A stretch of DNA of 54,745 nucleotides from Candidatus Rokuibacteriota bacterium (GCA_003220225.1 QHRU01000066.1:1-54745); one strand, 5' to 3'; shown: positions 7,800-16,014, counted from the first letter of the stretch. The notes: generated from the sequence alone by a model not told the origin. Made by a program: numbers and translations.

Positions 7800-7918
7800 G
7801 AGTCGCGCGGCTGGCGATCTGGATCGCCACCGCGGTCTTCGTCGTCATGCTCTTCTACCCGCTCGTGATGGAGATCCTCGCGCGCGTCAGCGCGCGCGGC
7901 GAGAGCGTGTTGCCGTGA
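7796..7918 (+). CDS. Small single-span membrane protein, unknown
   Basis: A 40-aa ORF beginning MRVARLAIWIATAVFVVMLF, with one transmembrane helix and a short charged C-terminal tail. Its ATG overlaps the TGA of the HAD gene (ATGA), which supports real translation by coupling. I do not recognise a family. It ends just before the double-hairpin element. Confidence 0.5.
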   Translation: MRVARLAIWIATAVFVVMLFYPLVMEILARVSARGESVLP

Positions 7919-7948
7919 GTGATGAGCGGGATTCAAGTGGCGCCGGAT

Positions 7949-7985
7949 ATCGAGGAGCGCCACGGGTTCCCCGGGGCGCTCCGAG
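7949..7985 (+). repeat. Double-hairpin convergent-gene element, M1-only copy
   Basis: Hairpin GGAGCGCC, A, CGGG, TTC, CCCG, G, GGCGCTCC at 7954-7982. Layout equals M1 of the other copies (A/G mismatch, 4-bp inner stem, TTC loop), but the inner stem is CGGG/CCCG instead of CGGC/GCCG and the outer arms also changed in pairs. It lies between the convergent small membrane protein and the RRM gene. Confidence 0.7.
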
Positions 7986-7987
7986 CG

Positions 7988-8626
7988 TCACCTTCCCCAG
8001 CGGTATTCGCCGTCGGAGCCCGGGCGACCGCGGCCGCCGCCGCTGCCGCCGTCGAGGCCGCGCTTGGGCCCGCGCTTGCCGCCGCCGGGACCCTTGCGGC
8101 CGGCCGGTTTTTCGCCGAAGCCGCCGCCGCCCGCGCCGCGCCGCTGGCCCTGGCCGCGGCCCGGCTTCTCGCCGAACCCGCCGGCGCCGCCGCCCGGACG
8201 ATCGCCGCCGAAGCCGCCGCCAGGCCGGGAACCTCCGCCGCCCGCGCCGAATCGCGGGCCACCGCCGCCGCCACCGCCCGCGCCGAAGCGCGGGCCGCCG
8301 AAGCCGCCGCCGGCCGGCCGGTCGCCGTAGGGGCGGGGACCACCGCCGACCGGACGCGGGGGCCGCGGGCCGCCCGCGCCGCGCGGCGTGGCCTTGTCCA
8401 CGCGGATCATGCGCCCGTCGAGCGAGGTGCCGTTGAGCGAGGAGATGGCCTTCTCCGCCTCCTCGGTGGTCGCCATCTCGACGAAGCCGAAGCCCCGCGA
8501 GCGTCCCGTCTCTCGGTCGGTCATCACGGCGGCCGACATCACCTCGCCGAAGCGCGCGAAGGCGCCGCGCAGGCCCTCGCTCGAGGTGGAAAACGAGAGA
8601 CCACCGACGAACAGCTTCACGGACAT
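7988..8626 (-). CDS. Glycine-rich RRM RNA-binding protein
   Basis: A 212-aa protein with one RRM at residues 1-80: RNP2 is KLFVGGL and RNP1 is SRGFGFVEM. After it comes a long Gly/Arg/Pro tail with repeated FGGPRFGAGGGG-like units. Such small RRM proteins in bacteria are often cold-induced RNA chaperones. AAGGAGCAGGTC precedes the ATG. A paralogue with a shorter tail is at 35613-35981. The low-complexity tail exceeds that of typical bacterial RRM proteins (about 90-130 aa). Confidence 0.93.
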   Translation of the reverse strand: MSVKLFVGGLSFSTSSEGLRGAFARFGEVMSAAVMTDRETGRSRGFGFVEMATTEEAEKAISSLNGTSLDGRMIRVDKATPRGAGGPRPPRPVGGGPRPYGDRPAGGGFGGPRFGAGGGGGGGPRFGAGGGGSRPGGGFGGDRPGGGAGGFGEKPGRGQGQRRGAGGGGFGEKPAGRKGPGGGKRGPKRGLDGGSGGGRGRPGSDGEYRWGR

Positions 8627-8750
8627 GACCTGCTCCTTTCGTTTGCCGGGTCGATTACCCCGAGTATATATCCGCCCAGGAACGGCGACCTCGACGAGAT
8701 GGCGCGGCTCTTCGGCGCGGATCTCACGGAGTCGCTCAGTCGCTCGGGGC

Positions 8751-9125
8751 TCAGGAGGTGGGGGCGGGCAGCAGCAAACCGACCGCGGTCAGCGCGAGCG
8801 CGACGAGCACGGCCTGCGCAAAGATCTCACGCGCCTGCCGCTTGAGCTCGCCGGCGGCCCACGCATCGCTCACGGGCTCCGTTCCGGTCGCCGTCTCGCG
8901 CAGCCCGCGCGAGGCCAGGCCCGTTCACGTCCCGCCGCGGGCCTGGAAGAAGCCGAGGGCGGCGCCGAACACGGGCAGAAACAACACGAGGCGCGCGCCG
9001 CGCGGGGCGCCGAACAGGACGAAGCCGGCGGCGAGGAGCAGCGTGAGCGCGAGTCCCGCCGCGCCCATGAGGTAGCGCCGGCGCCGCCCGCGCGATCCGA
9101 GATTCGTGACCAGGGGGAGGGCCAT
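8751..9125 (-). CDS. Small membrane protein, probable selenoprotein (in-frame TGA = Sec67)
   Basis: Reading through a TGA at 8927-8925 gives one 124-residue protein: a basic N-terminus, a hydrophobic pair (about residues 20-60, ending PVFGAALGFFQARGGT), then TGA, then TGLASRGLRETATGTEPVSD and a last helix (AQAVLVALALTAVGLLLPAP). From memory, related uncharacterised membrane proteins carry a conserved Cys here (FQxRxxTCVxLAxxG). A hairpin with 7-bp stem CTCGCGC/GCGCGAG and loop GGGCT lies at 8913-8895, its first loop G 19 nt after TGA. The function is unknown; a membrane thiol or selenol redox role is plausible. The alternative is a nonsense-disrupted gene, less likely given the hairpin and two other Sec genes nearby. 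Confidence 0.68.
8895..8913 (-). promoter_or_regulatory. SECIS-like hairpin of the small membrane protein gene
   Basis: Perfect 7-bp stem with a 5-nt loop GGGCT, spanning 12-30 nt after the in-frame TGA. Spacing and loop G agree with bacterial SECIS elements, although GC-rich sequence makes chance hairpins more likely here. Confidence 0.55.
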
Positions 9126-9173
9126 CGCGGTCCGCGGGCTAAGGTATCATCGTTGCCAACCGGGGTCGCCGAA

Positions 9174-9182
9174 TGCTAGATT
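9174..9182 (+). promoter_or_regulatory. Extended -10 promoter (TGCTAGATT) of the coiled-coil gene
   Basis: TG followed after one base by TAGATT, about 50 nt upstream of ATG 9235. This gene has a leader with a ribosome site, in contrast to the leaderless genes. The box overlaps a small hairpin GCCGAA/TTCGGC at about 9169-9189. Confidence 0.4.
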
Positions 9183-9234
9183 CTTCGGCAACCAACCGCC
9201 GGTCAGGCGGTCGAAGCAGGGACAGGAGATCGAC

Positions 9235-9693
9235 ATGGAAGAGGCGACGGCGACGGCGCGTCAGCGACTGGCTCGCTGGATCGAAGACAGCCGCGAGGTC
9301 TTCGCGCTGCTGCCCGAGTTGCTGGACGGCGTCCAGAAGGCGACCGCCAAGACCGAGCACGCCGAGCGCGAGGCGGACCGGCTGCGCCGGGAGCTGATGG
9401 GGCTGCGCAAGGAGTTGACCGACGCGCGGGACAAGGAGACGGGCGGCCGCGCCCAGCACGGCGAGTTCGAGAAGCAGATCGAGGACTACAAGAAGCAGCT
9501 CGAGGAGCTCAAGCGCGTCAACGAGCAGCTGAAGGGCGAGAAGGAGGAGGCGGCGCAGGCGTTCGCGAAGCTGCTCGACACGGTGCAGTCGACGAATCAG
9601 ATCGCGCAGAAGCTTGGCGTGACGAAGAGTCCCTTCGCGCGCGCCGCCCAGAAGGATCCCGCGCCGCCGGCCTCGCCGGCGCCTCACGAGTAG
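9235..9693 (+). CDS. Coiled-coil protein, unknown function
   Basis: A 152-aa soluble protein. Residues 35-118 form a charged heptad-rich coiled coil (EHAEREADRLRRELMGLRKE and similar), followed by a short LLDTVQSTNQIAQKLGVTKS segment and a Pro/Ala tail. The ATG at 9235 follows CAGGAGATCGAC. It ends directly against the stop of the convergent 533-aa unknown gene (no bases between them). No family is recognised. Confidence 0.75.
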   Translation: MEEATATARQRLARWIEDSREVFALLPELLDGVQKATAKTEHAEREADRLRRELMGLRKELTDARDKETGGRAQHGEFEKQIEDYKKQLEELKRVNEQLKGEKEEAAQAFAKLLDTVQSTNQIAQKLGVTKSPFARAAQKDPAPPASPAPHE

Positions 9694-11295
9694 TTACTTC
9701 TTCATCCCCCGCACGTCCCTGCGCAGCGTGAGCCCGAGCTGGAAGCGCGTCTCGCGCCCGGGATCCGCGTTGAAGACCGCGAACCAGATCGCCCCGTGGT
9801 CACGGCCCAGCCCGGGCAGCGCCGTCCCCTCCGCGGAGAGCCGCCGCGCCTCGACCCTCGTCGCCTTGCCCACGGCCGGTACCGTCACCACGAGGCCCGA
9901 GTCGGAGGGAGCGCCGTCGACTTTTAGGTTGATGTCCACGCCGTGCGCCTCCTTCAGCTCGGCCTGGATCAGGAAGAAGCGCGAGGTCAGCGGCGGCAGC
10001 GTCGCGCTGAACTTGTGCTCGGTGAAACGCTGGTTGTCGGCGAGGAAGCGTTTCGCCGTCTGCTCGGTCTCGCCCAGGCGCGGCGTCGGGCGCTGGAAGA
10101 CACGCGTGTCGTCCTTGGAGTGGATCATGCGCGCCTGCACCCACGGACCCGGCTCCGGCACCGCGGCCAGCAGCACGTTCTTGATGAAGTCCGGGTAGGT
10201 CTCGGTCAGCCGCCCCTCGGTCACGAGGTAGTCGTAGAGTTGCGTGCCGACGGGCTGCATCTGTCCTGACTTGAGATTGTTCAGCGCGTTGCCGACGGCG
10301 CCGGGGCTCTGCTTCTCGACGTGCTCCATGATGATCGAGTAGCCGTACGCGAGGAGGCCCTCCTCGAAGTCGGGGCTCTGCTGGATCGGCACCGACAGCA
10401 GATAGGGATATTTCGAGAGCTCCTCTCGCACCGCCGCGGGGAAGGCGAGCGTGTTCTTCCATCCCGACCAGCGGGCCCACGCCGCCAGCCACCACTGGGC
10501 CGTCTCGTCGGGCGCCGAGGGCTCGCCGCGCGGGGCCGCCGGCTGCGGCGCCGCGACGGTCGGCTCCGGCATGCGCACGGGCTCGGGCGCGCGCATCGCC
10601 TCGGCGATGCGGACGGGCTCCGGCGCCGCCGGCGCGGGCTCGGGCGCGCGCGAAGCCTGCGCCGGCAGGAGCAGCCGGCCGCGCGCCACCGCGACGGCGA
10701 TCTGGCGGCCGAACGCGTCCGCCACGCTCTCCTCGAGGGCGGAGAACTTCTCGTCGTCGAGCGCCTCGGTGCCCTCGAGCATCGTGAGCAGGTCGGCGAA
10801 CGGCCCCGCGGCCTCCATGAGGGCCCGCGCCTGCTCGGTCGTGGCGTCCGTCAGCGCGAGCGCGGCGGCCTTCGCCTCCTCCGCCTTGCTCTTCAAGGTG
10901 ACGACCGGACCGAAGCTCTCGTCGCCCTCGTGAAGCAGGCCGGCGACGCGATCGTAGATGGCGAGGATCCGGCTCCGTATCTCGTCGAACGCCGCGCGGC
11001 GCCGCCGCGCATCGACGGCGGCGGACATCGCCGCGAGCACCGGCTCGAGGCTCTTGGCGCTCTCGACGCTGTCGGGCACCGCGACGCCGAGCGTCTCGGC
11101 AGTGGCGACGACCTGGGCGAGCAATTCCACGAATTCCGCGCGCGCGGCCGCGAGCGCCTCGACCAGCGCGTCGGCGGGAGGCGCGCCGCCGTCCTGCATC
11201 TCGCGCGCGGCTTCGGTGAGCTTCGCGCCCAGATCGGCAAAGCGACCGGTGAGGCCGGCCAGTCGGCGGGTCAGGGCGTCGAGATTCACATCCAT
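9694..11295 (-). CDS. Large uncharacterised protein, two domains joined by a Pro/Ala/Glu linker
   Basis: A 533-aa protein I do not recognise. Residues 1-215 are Ala/Glu-rich and predicted helical (long coiled segments such as AFDEIRSRILAIYDRVAGLL). Residues 216-265 are a linker with repeated APEPVR units. Residues 270-533 form a second domain with WWLAAWARWSGWKNTLAF, YPYLLSVPIQQSPDFEEGLL and a beta-rich C-terminus ending QLGLTLRRDVRGMKK. There is no signal peptide and no membrane segment. The ATG at 11295 has no clear Shine-Dalgarno; TAAAAT lies 18 nt upstream. Confidence 0.85.
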   Translation of the reverse strand: MDVNLDALTRRLAGLTGRFADLGAKLTEAAREMQDGGAPPADALVEALAAARAEFVELLAQVVATAETLGVAVPDSVESAKSLEPVLAAMSAAVDARRRRAAFDEIRSRILAIYDRVAGLLHEGDESFGPVVTLKSKAEEAKAAALALTDATTEQARALMEAAGPFADLLTMLEGTEALDDEKFSALEESVADAFGRQIAVAVARGRLLLPAQASRAPEPAPAAPEPVRIAEAMRAPEPVRMPEPTVAAPQPAAPRGEPSAPDETAQWWLAAWARWSGWKNTLAFPAAVREELSKYPYLLSVPIQQSPDFEEGLLAYGYSIIMEHVEKQSPGAVGNALNNLKSGQMQPVGTQLYDYLVTEGRLTETYPDFIKNVLLAAVPEPGPWVQARMIHSKDDTRVFQRPTPRLGETEQTAKRFLADNQRFTEHKFSATLPPLTSRFFLIQAELKEAHGVDINLKVDGAPSDSGLVVTVPAVGKATRVEARRLSAEGTALPGLGRDHGAIWFAVFNADPGRETRFQLGLTLRRDVRGMKK

Positions 11296-11356
11296 AGCAG
11301 GCGGCAGGAATCGATTTTAGGTGGCGCCGCGGCAGGGTGTCAAACGCCGCACGATG

Positions 11357-11626
11357 TCACGCGCGCGTGAAGAGCAGCCAGCCGCCGATCGCGACGAAGA
11401 GCACGCCCGCCGCGCGCGTGAGATAGTGCGGCGGGATCCACGCGCCGAGGCGCTCGCCCACCAGCACGGCGAGCAGGCTGGACGTCACCAGCGCGCCGGC
11501 GGCGGCGAGGAACACACCGAGGCGGCCGACCCCGGGCGTGGCCGCGAAGGTCAGGGTCGCCAGCTGGGTCTTGTCGCCGAGCTCGGCCAGGAACACGCTC
11601 ACGAACACCATCGCGTAGGTTTTCAT
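11357..11626 (-). CDS. Half-size UPF0016 (GDT1/TMEM165) cation transporter
   Basis: An 89-aa membrane protein with three hydrophobic segments and a single copy of the family motif E-x-G-D-K-T (FLAELGDKTQLATL, residues 12-25). Full-length GDT1/TMEM165/MneA proteins have two such motifs and export Mn2+ or move Ca2+/H+; half-size bacterial members are thought to pair up. It follows the sensor kinase gene by 28 nt with GAGGAGGAGAACG before the ATG, so it is probably the last gene of the htrA operon and may handle manganese during envelope stress. Confidence 0.85.
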   Translation of the reverse strand: MKTYAMVFVSVFLAELGDKTQLATLTFAATPGVGRLGVFLAAAGALVTSSLLAVLVGERLGAWIPPHYLTRAAGVLFVAIGGWLLFTRA

Positions 11627-11654
11627 CGTTCTCCTCCTCTGCGACGGCGCGCGC

Positions 11655-13052
11655 TCAGACGGCCGGCAGCCGGATGACGAAGCGCGCGCCGCCGCCGGCG
11701 CCGCGCTCGACGGTGAGGGTGCCGCCGTGCGCGGCCACGATCGAGCGCGCGATGGCGAGGCCGAGACCGATGCCACCGATGTCGCGGGCGCGGGCGTCGT
11801 CGAGGCGGACGAAGGGCTCGAAGATCCGCTCGGCGTCCGCGGCCGGGACGCCCGGGCCCGTGTCCTCGACCACGAAGAGCGCGGCCTCGCCGTCGCGCGT
11901 GACCGAGGTCGCCACCGTGCCCCCCGGCGGCGTGTACTTGACCGCGTTCTCGACGAGGTTCAGGGCCGCGCGGCGCAGCGCGTCGGCGTCGCCGCGGACC
12001 GCGGCCGGCGTTGCTTCCTTCAGCCGCACCGCCACGCCCGTCCCCGCCGAGAGCCGCGCGCCCACGTCGAGCAGGTCCAGCGCGAGCGCCTCGAGGTCGA
12101 CGCGGTCGCGCCGCGACTCGGGCACGGCCGAGGCGCGTGAGAGCGCGAGCAGGTCCTCGGCGAGGCGGCCGAGGCGTTCGACCTCCTCGAGGCTGCCCGC
12201 GAGCACGCGCCGGTATTCCTCCGGCGAGCGCTCGGCGCGCAGCGCCACCTCCAGCCCTCCCTTGAGCGCCGTCAAGGGCGTCCGCAGCTCGTGCGCGGCG
12301 TCCGCCGAGAATCGTCGGATCTCGGCGAAGGCCGTCTCCAGCCGCGCGAGCATCCCGTTGAGCGTCTCGGCCAGGCGGTCCAGCTCGTCGCCCGTTCCCT
12401 GCACGCGCACCCGCTGACCGAGCGCCTCGGCGGTGATCCGGCGCGCGGCCGCCGACATCTGGTCCACCGGCCGCAGCGCGGCGCGCGCCATGAGGGCGCC
12501 GCCGGTGGCCGCCAGCGCCACCGCGAGCGGGACGAGCACGAGCAGCGACTGGAAATACCGGCGCAGCGTCCGCTCGCGCTGCGCGAGCGACATGCCGACC
12601 TGCACGACCTCGACCAGCGCGCCGTCGCGGATCACCGGCAGGGTGAGCACGCGCAGGTCGTGGCCGCGCTCGAAGCGGAGCGTCTCGAACGTCGCGCGGC
12701 CGTGGGCGGCGTTGGCGCGGGCGGCGGGCGACAGCGGGAGCGGCGCCCGCCCGGGCAGCCGCGGCGAGCGCACTCTCGGCGTGCCCGCGGGATCGATGAT
12801 CTGGAAGAACTGGTCGAGGCCGTCGGGGCCGAGCAGCTCGCGCAGGGTGCGCTCGACGGGGCTGCCGGTATCGGCACCGGCGCTCCGGTCGCGCACCACC
12901 TCGGCGACGGTGAGCAGCGACTGATCGACGTCCTGGGCGAGGTTCCAGGCGAGCAGCGAATAGCCGACCACGCTCACCACGACGAGCGTCGCCAGCAGCA
13001 CGCCCGTGTACCAGAGCGTCAGCCGCGTGTGGATGGAGAGCGGCCGCCGCAC
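11655..13052 (-). CDS. Sensor histidine kinase, OmpR-system partner (CusS-like)
   Basis: A 465-aa kinase. TM1 is about residues 15-36, a periplasmic domain of about 130 residues follows, TM2 is about 168-190, then HAMP (ALRPVDQMSAAARRITAE) and the H-box FSADAAHELRTPL with His254. The ATPase domain has N-box NLVENAVKY, DTGPGV and GIGLGLAIA. The domain layout matches heavy-metal/envelope sensors. The GTG start lies 1 nt after the regulator stop. It sits in one operon with htrA, so the stimulus is probably envelope or metal stress. Confidence 0.93.
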   Translation of the reverse strand: MRRPLSIHTRLTLWYTGVLLATLVVVSVVGYSLLAWNLAQDVDQSLLTVAEVVRDRSAGADTGSPVERTLRELLGPDGLDQFFQIIDPAGTPRVRSPRLPGRAPLPLSPAARANAAHGRATFETLRFERGHDLRVLTLPVIRDGALVEVVQVGMSLAQRERTLRRYFQSLLVLVPLAVALAATGGALMARAALRPVDQMSAAARRITAEALGQRVRVQGTGDELDRLAETLNGMLARLETAFAEIRRFSADAAHELRTPLTALKGGLEVALRAERSPEEYRRVLAGSLEEVERLGRLAEDLLALSRASAVPESRRDRVDLEALALDLLDVGARLSAGTGVAVRLKEATPAAVRGDADALRRAALNLVENAVKYTPPGGTVATSVTRDGEAALFVVEDTGPGVPAADAERIFEPFVRLDDARARDIGGIGLGLAIARSIVAAHGGTLTVERGAGGGARFVIRLPAV

Positions 13053-13053
13053 G

Positions 13054-13734
13054 TCAGTCGGCGTCCGGCCGCAGCACGTACCCGGCGCCGCGCACCGTGT
13101 GGAGCAGCCGCGCGTCCCCTGGGCCGTCGATCTTGCGGCGCAGGTAGCCGACGTAGACGTCCACGACGTTGCTCTCGGGGTCGAAGTCCAGTCCCCACAC
13201 GTGCTCGGCGAGCATCGGACGCGTGAGGATGCGTCCGGGATTGCGCAGGAAGTACTCGAGGAGCGCGTGCTCGCGCGTGGTGAGCTCGATGTGCCGCTGG
13301 CCGCGCGCGACCACGCGCGTGGCGGGGTCGAGGGTGAGGTCGGCCAATCTCAAAATCGGCTCGCGCCGCCCGTCGACGCGTCGCAGCAGCGCGCGCACGC
13401 GCGCGAGGAACTCGTCGAACGAGAACGGCTTGGTGAGGTAATCGTCGGCGCCGGCGTCCAGCCCGGTCACCTTGTCGGCGACCGCGTCGCGCGCGGTGAG
13501 CATCAGCACGGGGGACGTCACGCGGGCCGCGCGCGCGGCCCTGAGCACGGCGACGCCGTCGAGCCGCGGCAGCATCACGTCGAGGACGATCAGGTCGTAT
13601 GGCGGGCCGTGCCGGAGCAGGTCGAGCGCCGCCTCGCCGTCCTTGGCGACCTCGACCGTGTGCCCCTCCTCCTGCAGGCCCTGGCTGATGAAGTTGGCGA
13701 CCTTGCGCTCGTCCTCCACTATGAGGATTCGCAT
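13054..13734 (-). CDS. OmpR-family response regulator
   Basis: A 226-aa regulator: receiver with DE at 8-9, phosphoacceptor Asp52 in VLDVMLPRLDG, Thr in LTARD and Lys in TKPF, then a winged-helix DNA-binding domain (HIELTTREHALLEYFLRNPG, VDVYVGYLRRKID). It begins 7 nt after the upstream unknown gene and is followed 1 nt later by its kinase. Three direct repeats with 11-bp period upstream of htrA (16025-16052) are a likely binding site, which would make the operon self-regulating. Confidence 0.95.
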   Translation of the reverse strand: MRILIVEDERKVANFISQGLQEEGHTVEVAKDGEAALDLLRHGPPYDLIVLDVMLPRLDGVAVLRAARAARVTSPVLMLTARDAVADKVTGLDAGADDYLTKPFSFDEFLARVRALLRRVDGRREPILRLADLTLDPATRVVARGQRHIELTTREHALLEYFLRNPGRILTRPMLAEHVWGLDFDPESNVVDVYVGYLRRKIDGPGDARLLHTVRGAGYVLRPDAD

Positions 13735-13741
13735 GGAGGCT

Positions 13742-14518
13742 TCAGAGTGCTCTCAGGATCGCTCCGTGTCCAACCGGCGGCGGCACGTAGTAGGCGACGA
13801 GAAAGAGGCTACGCATCCATCGGTGATCCCGACGCTCGGGGGCGCGCTCGAACGCGCGGGCGAGCCTCGCCAGCACGGTGTCGATCCACGGTCTCCAGCG
13901 CGCTCGATCGTCGGCCGGCACCAGGCGCTCGAGCCGGTGCGCGAGGGCGCCGTCGGGCACGAGGTCGTCGTCCGGCGGTGGGCACGCGTCGGGCACCTGC
14001 ACGCGCTCGATGATCCAGACGTGGGTCTGGAGCACGAGCTGCCTCCGGACTTCCGGCGCGAGGCCGAGCCAGACGGGAGCCATCGCGCAGTACCAGCCGC
14101 TGACCGACGGAGGCTCCCGGCGTCCGCGGGGGCGCAGGCGCCGGCGCTCGGCGCTGCGCCACGCGAGGAAGCGATGGTCGGCCGCCAGCTGTCGCACGAC
14201 CCTCCGCAGCTGGGCGGCCCGCACGGGGTCACCTTCCCAGCGCCGCGGCCAGTCGTCGAAGATGCGCACGAGGCGATGCACCGGCAGCCACTGGGCGACG
14301 ACGACGTCGCCCTCGAAGCCGGCGCCGCGCAGGTCGTCGATCACGTCGCGCGCGGCCGCGCGCGTCTCGCGCTCCCACCCGGCGTGCTCCTCGGGCAGCG
14401 GCACGAGCGTGTGGCGAAGCACGAGCGCGATGCAGCCGTTCGGCGACTCGTGGACGGCCACGAGGTCGGGATGTCGCCGACACGCCTGCGCGTAACGTTC
14501 CGCGAAGACGCTGGCCAC
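13742..14518 (-). CDS. Uncharacterised protein in the htrA operon
   Basis: A 258-aa soluble protein with many Trp and Arg residues (WERETRAAARDVIDDLRGAG, VVAQWLPVHRLVRIFDDWPR). It has no signal peptide, no membrane segment and no motif I recognise. The GTG at 14518 follows AAGGAGGGCGCCC. It lies 16 nt after htrA and 7 nt before the response regulator, so it is surely co-expressed with the envelope-stress genes. Whether it modifies the signalling pathway is unknown. Confidence 0.8.
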   Translation of the reverse strand: MASVFAERYAQACRRHPDLVAVHESPNGCIALVLRHTLVPLPEEHAGWERETRAAARDVIDDLRGAGFEGDVVVAQWLPVHRLVRIFDDWPRRWEGDPVRAAQLRRVVRQLAADHRFLAWRSAERRRLRPRGRREPPSVSGWYCAMAPVWLGLAPEVRRQLVLQTHVWIIERVQVPDACPPPDDDLVPDGALAHRLERLVPADDRARWRPWIDTVLARLARAFERAPERRDHRWMRSLFLVAYYVPPPVGHGAILRAL

Positions 14519-14534
14519 GGGCGCCCTCCTTCGG

Positions 14535-15962
14535 CTAGGCGCCGACGGCGAGCCAGAGGGGGTCGCCGTCGCGCTGCACCAGCATCAGGACGGGCGCCCC
14601 CGCGGGGTGACGGCGGAGCGCCTGCTGCAGATCCTCGACGCTCGCGACCGCGCGGTGGTCGACCTCCGCGATGATGTCGCCGGCCTTGAGGCCGGCGGCC
14701 TCGGCGCGGCTGCCGTCGTTGACACCCACGACGAGCACGCCGCGCTGCTCGCGCAGACCGAGCTGCTGCGCCACCGTGGGTGTGAGCGTGCGGGCGGTGA
14801 CACCGAGGGCCGGCTCGCCGGGCGCCGGCTCCGCCTTCGCCTCGCGGGCCTCCTCCAACCGGCCGACGGTGGCGGTGAGCGTCAGAGGCTTGCCGTCGCG
14901 CACGACCTTGACCGGCACCGCGCGGCCGACCGGCGTCTCTGCGACCGCACGCGGCAGGTCACCCGCGCGACCCACCGGGCGGCCGTCGTACTCGACGATC
15001 ACATCGCCCTGCTTGAGGCCGGCCTTGGCGGCCGGAGAGCCCGCGTTCACGGACGTCACCAGCGCGCCGTCGGTCTGGGAGAGCCGGAAGCTCTTGGCGA
15101 GATCGGCGGTCAGCGGCTGGATGCCGACGCCGAGCCAGCCGCGTGTCACGTGGCCCGCGGAGGCCAGCTGGCTGACGACGGGCTTGGCGAGGTTGACCGG
15201 GATCGCGAACCCGATGCCGACCGAGCCGCCGCTGCGGCTCACGATCGCGGTGTTGATGCCGACCGCCTGGCCGCGCGCGTTGATCAGCGGGCCGCCGCTG
15301 TTGCCCGGGTTGATGGAGGCGTCGGTCTGGATGAAGTCGTCGTACGGGCCCTCGCCGATGACGCGCCCCGTCGCGCTCACGATGCCCGTCGTCACCGTCT
15401 GCTCGAGGCCGAACGGGTTGCCGATCGCCATCACCGGCTCGCCGACCTTGAGCGCGGCGGAGTCGCCGAGCGGGATCGTCGGCAGCCCGTGGGCGTCCAC
15501 CTTCAGGAGCGCCAGGTCCGTGCGCGGGTCACGCCCCACGACACGGCCGGCCAGCTCGCGCCCGTCCGCGAGCTTCACACGGATCTCGGTGGCGCCGTCC
15601 ACCACGTGGTTGTTGGTGACGACGTACCCGTCGGCGTTGATGACGAACCCGGAGCCGAGCCCGCGCTGCACGCGCGGCGGCACGCGGCCGAAGAACTGCT
15701 GGAAGAACGGATCGAGCGCCTCGGGCGTCGCTTGCGCCGCGCGCTTCATGCTGACGTTGACGACGGCCGGCTTGAGCGCCTGCGCCAGCGCCACCCAGTC
15801 GGGCGCGCTGACCGTGGTCGGCGCGACGGCGATCGGCTGGTCGCTCCAGAGCGGCGTCGTGGCCGCGCGGCCGTATCCGAAGGCCGCGCCGAGCGCGACC
15901 AGGACGAGGACAAGGCCGGCGGCCAGCGGCAGCCGGCGACGGAATCGGGAATCGAGCGTCAT
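14535..15962 (-). CDS. htrA: HtrA/DegP-type periplasmic serine protease with two PDZ domains
   Basis: A 475-aa envelope protease and chaperone. An N-terminal hydrophobic segment (residues 12-30) anchors or exports it. The trypsin-like triad is complete: His119 (TNNHVVDG), Asp149 (TDLALLKVD), Ser222 (NPGNSGGPL). Two PDZ domains follow: the first from about residue 285 (GWLGVGIQPLTADLAKSF) and the second from about 390 (ALGVTARTLTPTVAQQLGL). AGGAGG precedes the ATG at 15962; an upstream in-frame ATG at 16010 gives a charged extension without a better ribosome site. It heads an operon with a two-component system. Confidence 0.96.
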   Translation of the reverse strand: MTLDSRFRRRLPLAAGLVLVLVALGAAFGYGRAATTPLWSDQPIAVAPTTVSAPDWVALAQALKPAVVNVSMKRAAQATPEALDPFFQQFFGRVPPRVQRGLGSGFVINADGYVVTNNHVVDGATEIRVKLADGRELAGRVVGRDPRTDLALLKVDAHGLPTIPLGDSAALKVGEPVMAIGNPFGLEQTVTTGIVSATGRVIGEGPYDDFIQTDASINPGNSGGPLINARGQAVGINTAIVSRSGGSVGIGFAIPVNLAKPVVSQLASAGHVTRGWLGVGIQPLTADLAKSFRLSQTDGALVTSVNAGSPAAKAGLKQGDVIVEYDGRPVGRAGDLPRAVAETPVGRAVPVKVVRDGKPLTLTATVGRLEEAREAKAEPAPGEPALGVTARTLTPTVAQQLGLREQRGVLVVGVNDGSRAEAAGLKAGDIIAEVDHRAVASVEDLQQALRRHPAGAPVLMLVQRDGDPLWLAVGA

Positions 15963-16008
15963 GGCGTTCGCCTCCTGTTCGCGAGACCGGTATGGGCTCG
16001 CAGGGCCC

Positions 16009-16014
16009 ACGGTA
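16009..16014 (-). promoter_or_regulatory. Possible -10 box (TACCGT) of the htrA operon
   Basis: TACCGT on the minus strand lies about 17 nt downstream of where a -35 would fall inside the 11-bp repeats, and gives a leader of about 40 nt that contains AGGAGG before the htrA ATG. The match to consensus is weak, so it is supported mainly by its position. Confidence 0.3.

Noticed and set aside
8064-8330. Proline-rich plus-strand ORF opposite the RRM protein tail
   Set aside because: It is the antisense reading of glycine-rich repeats.
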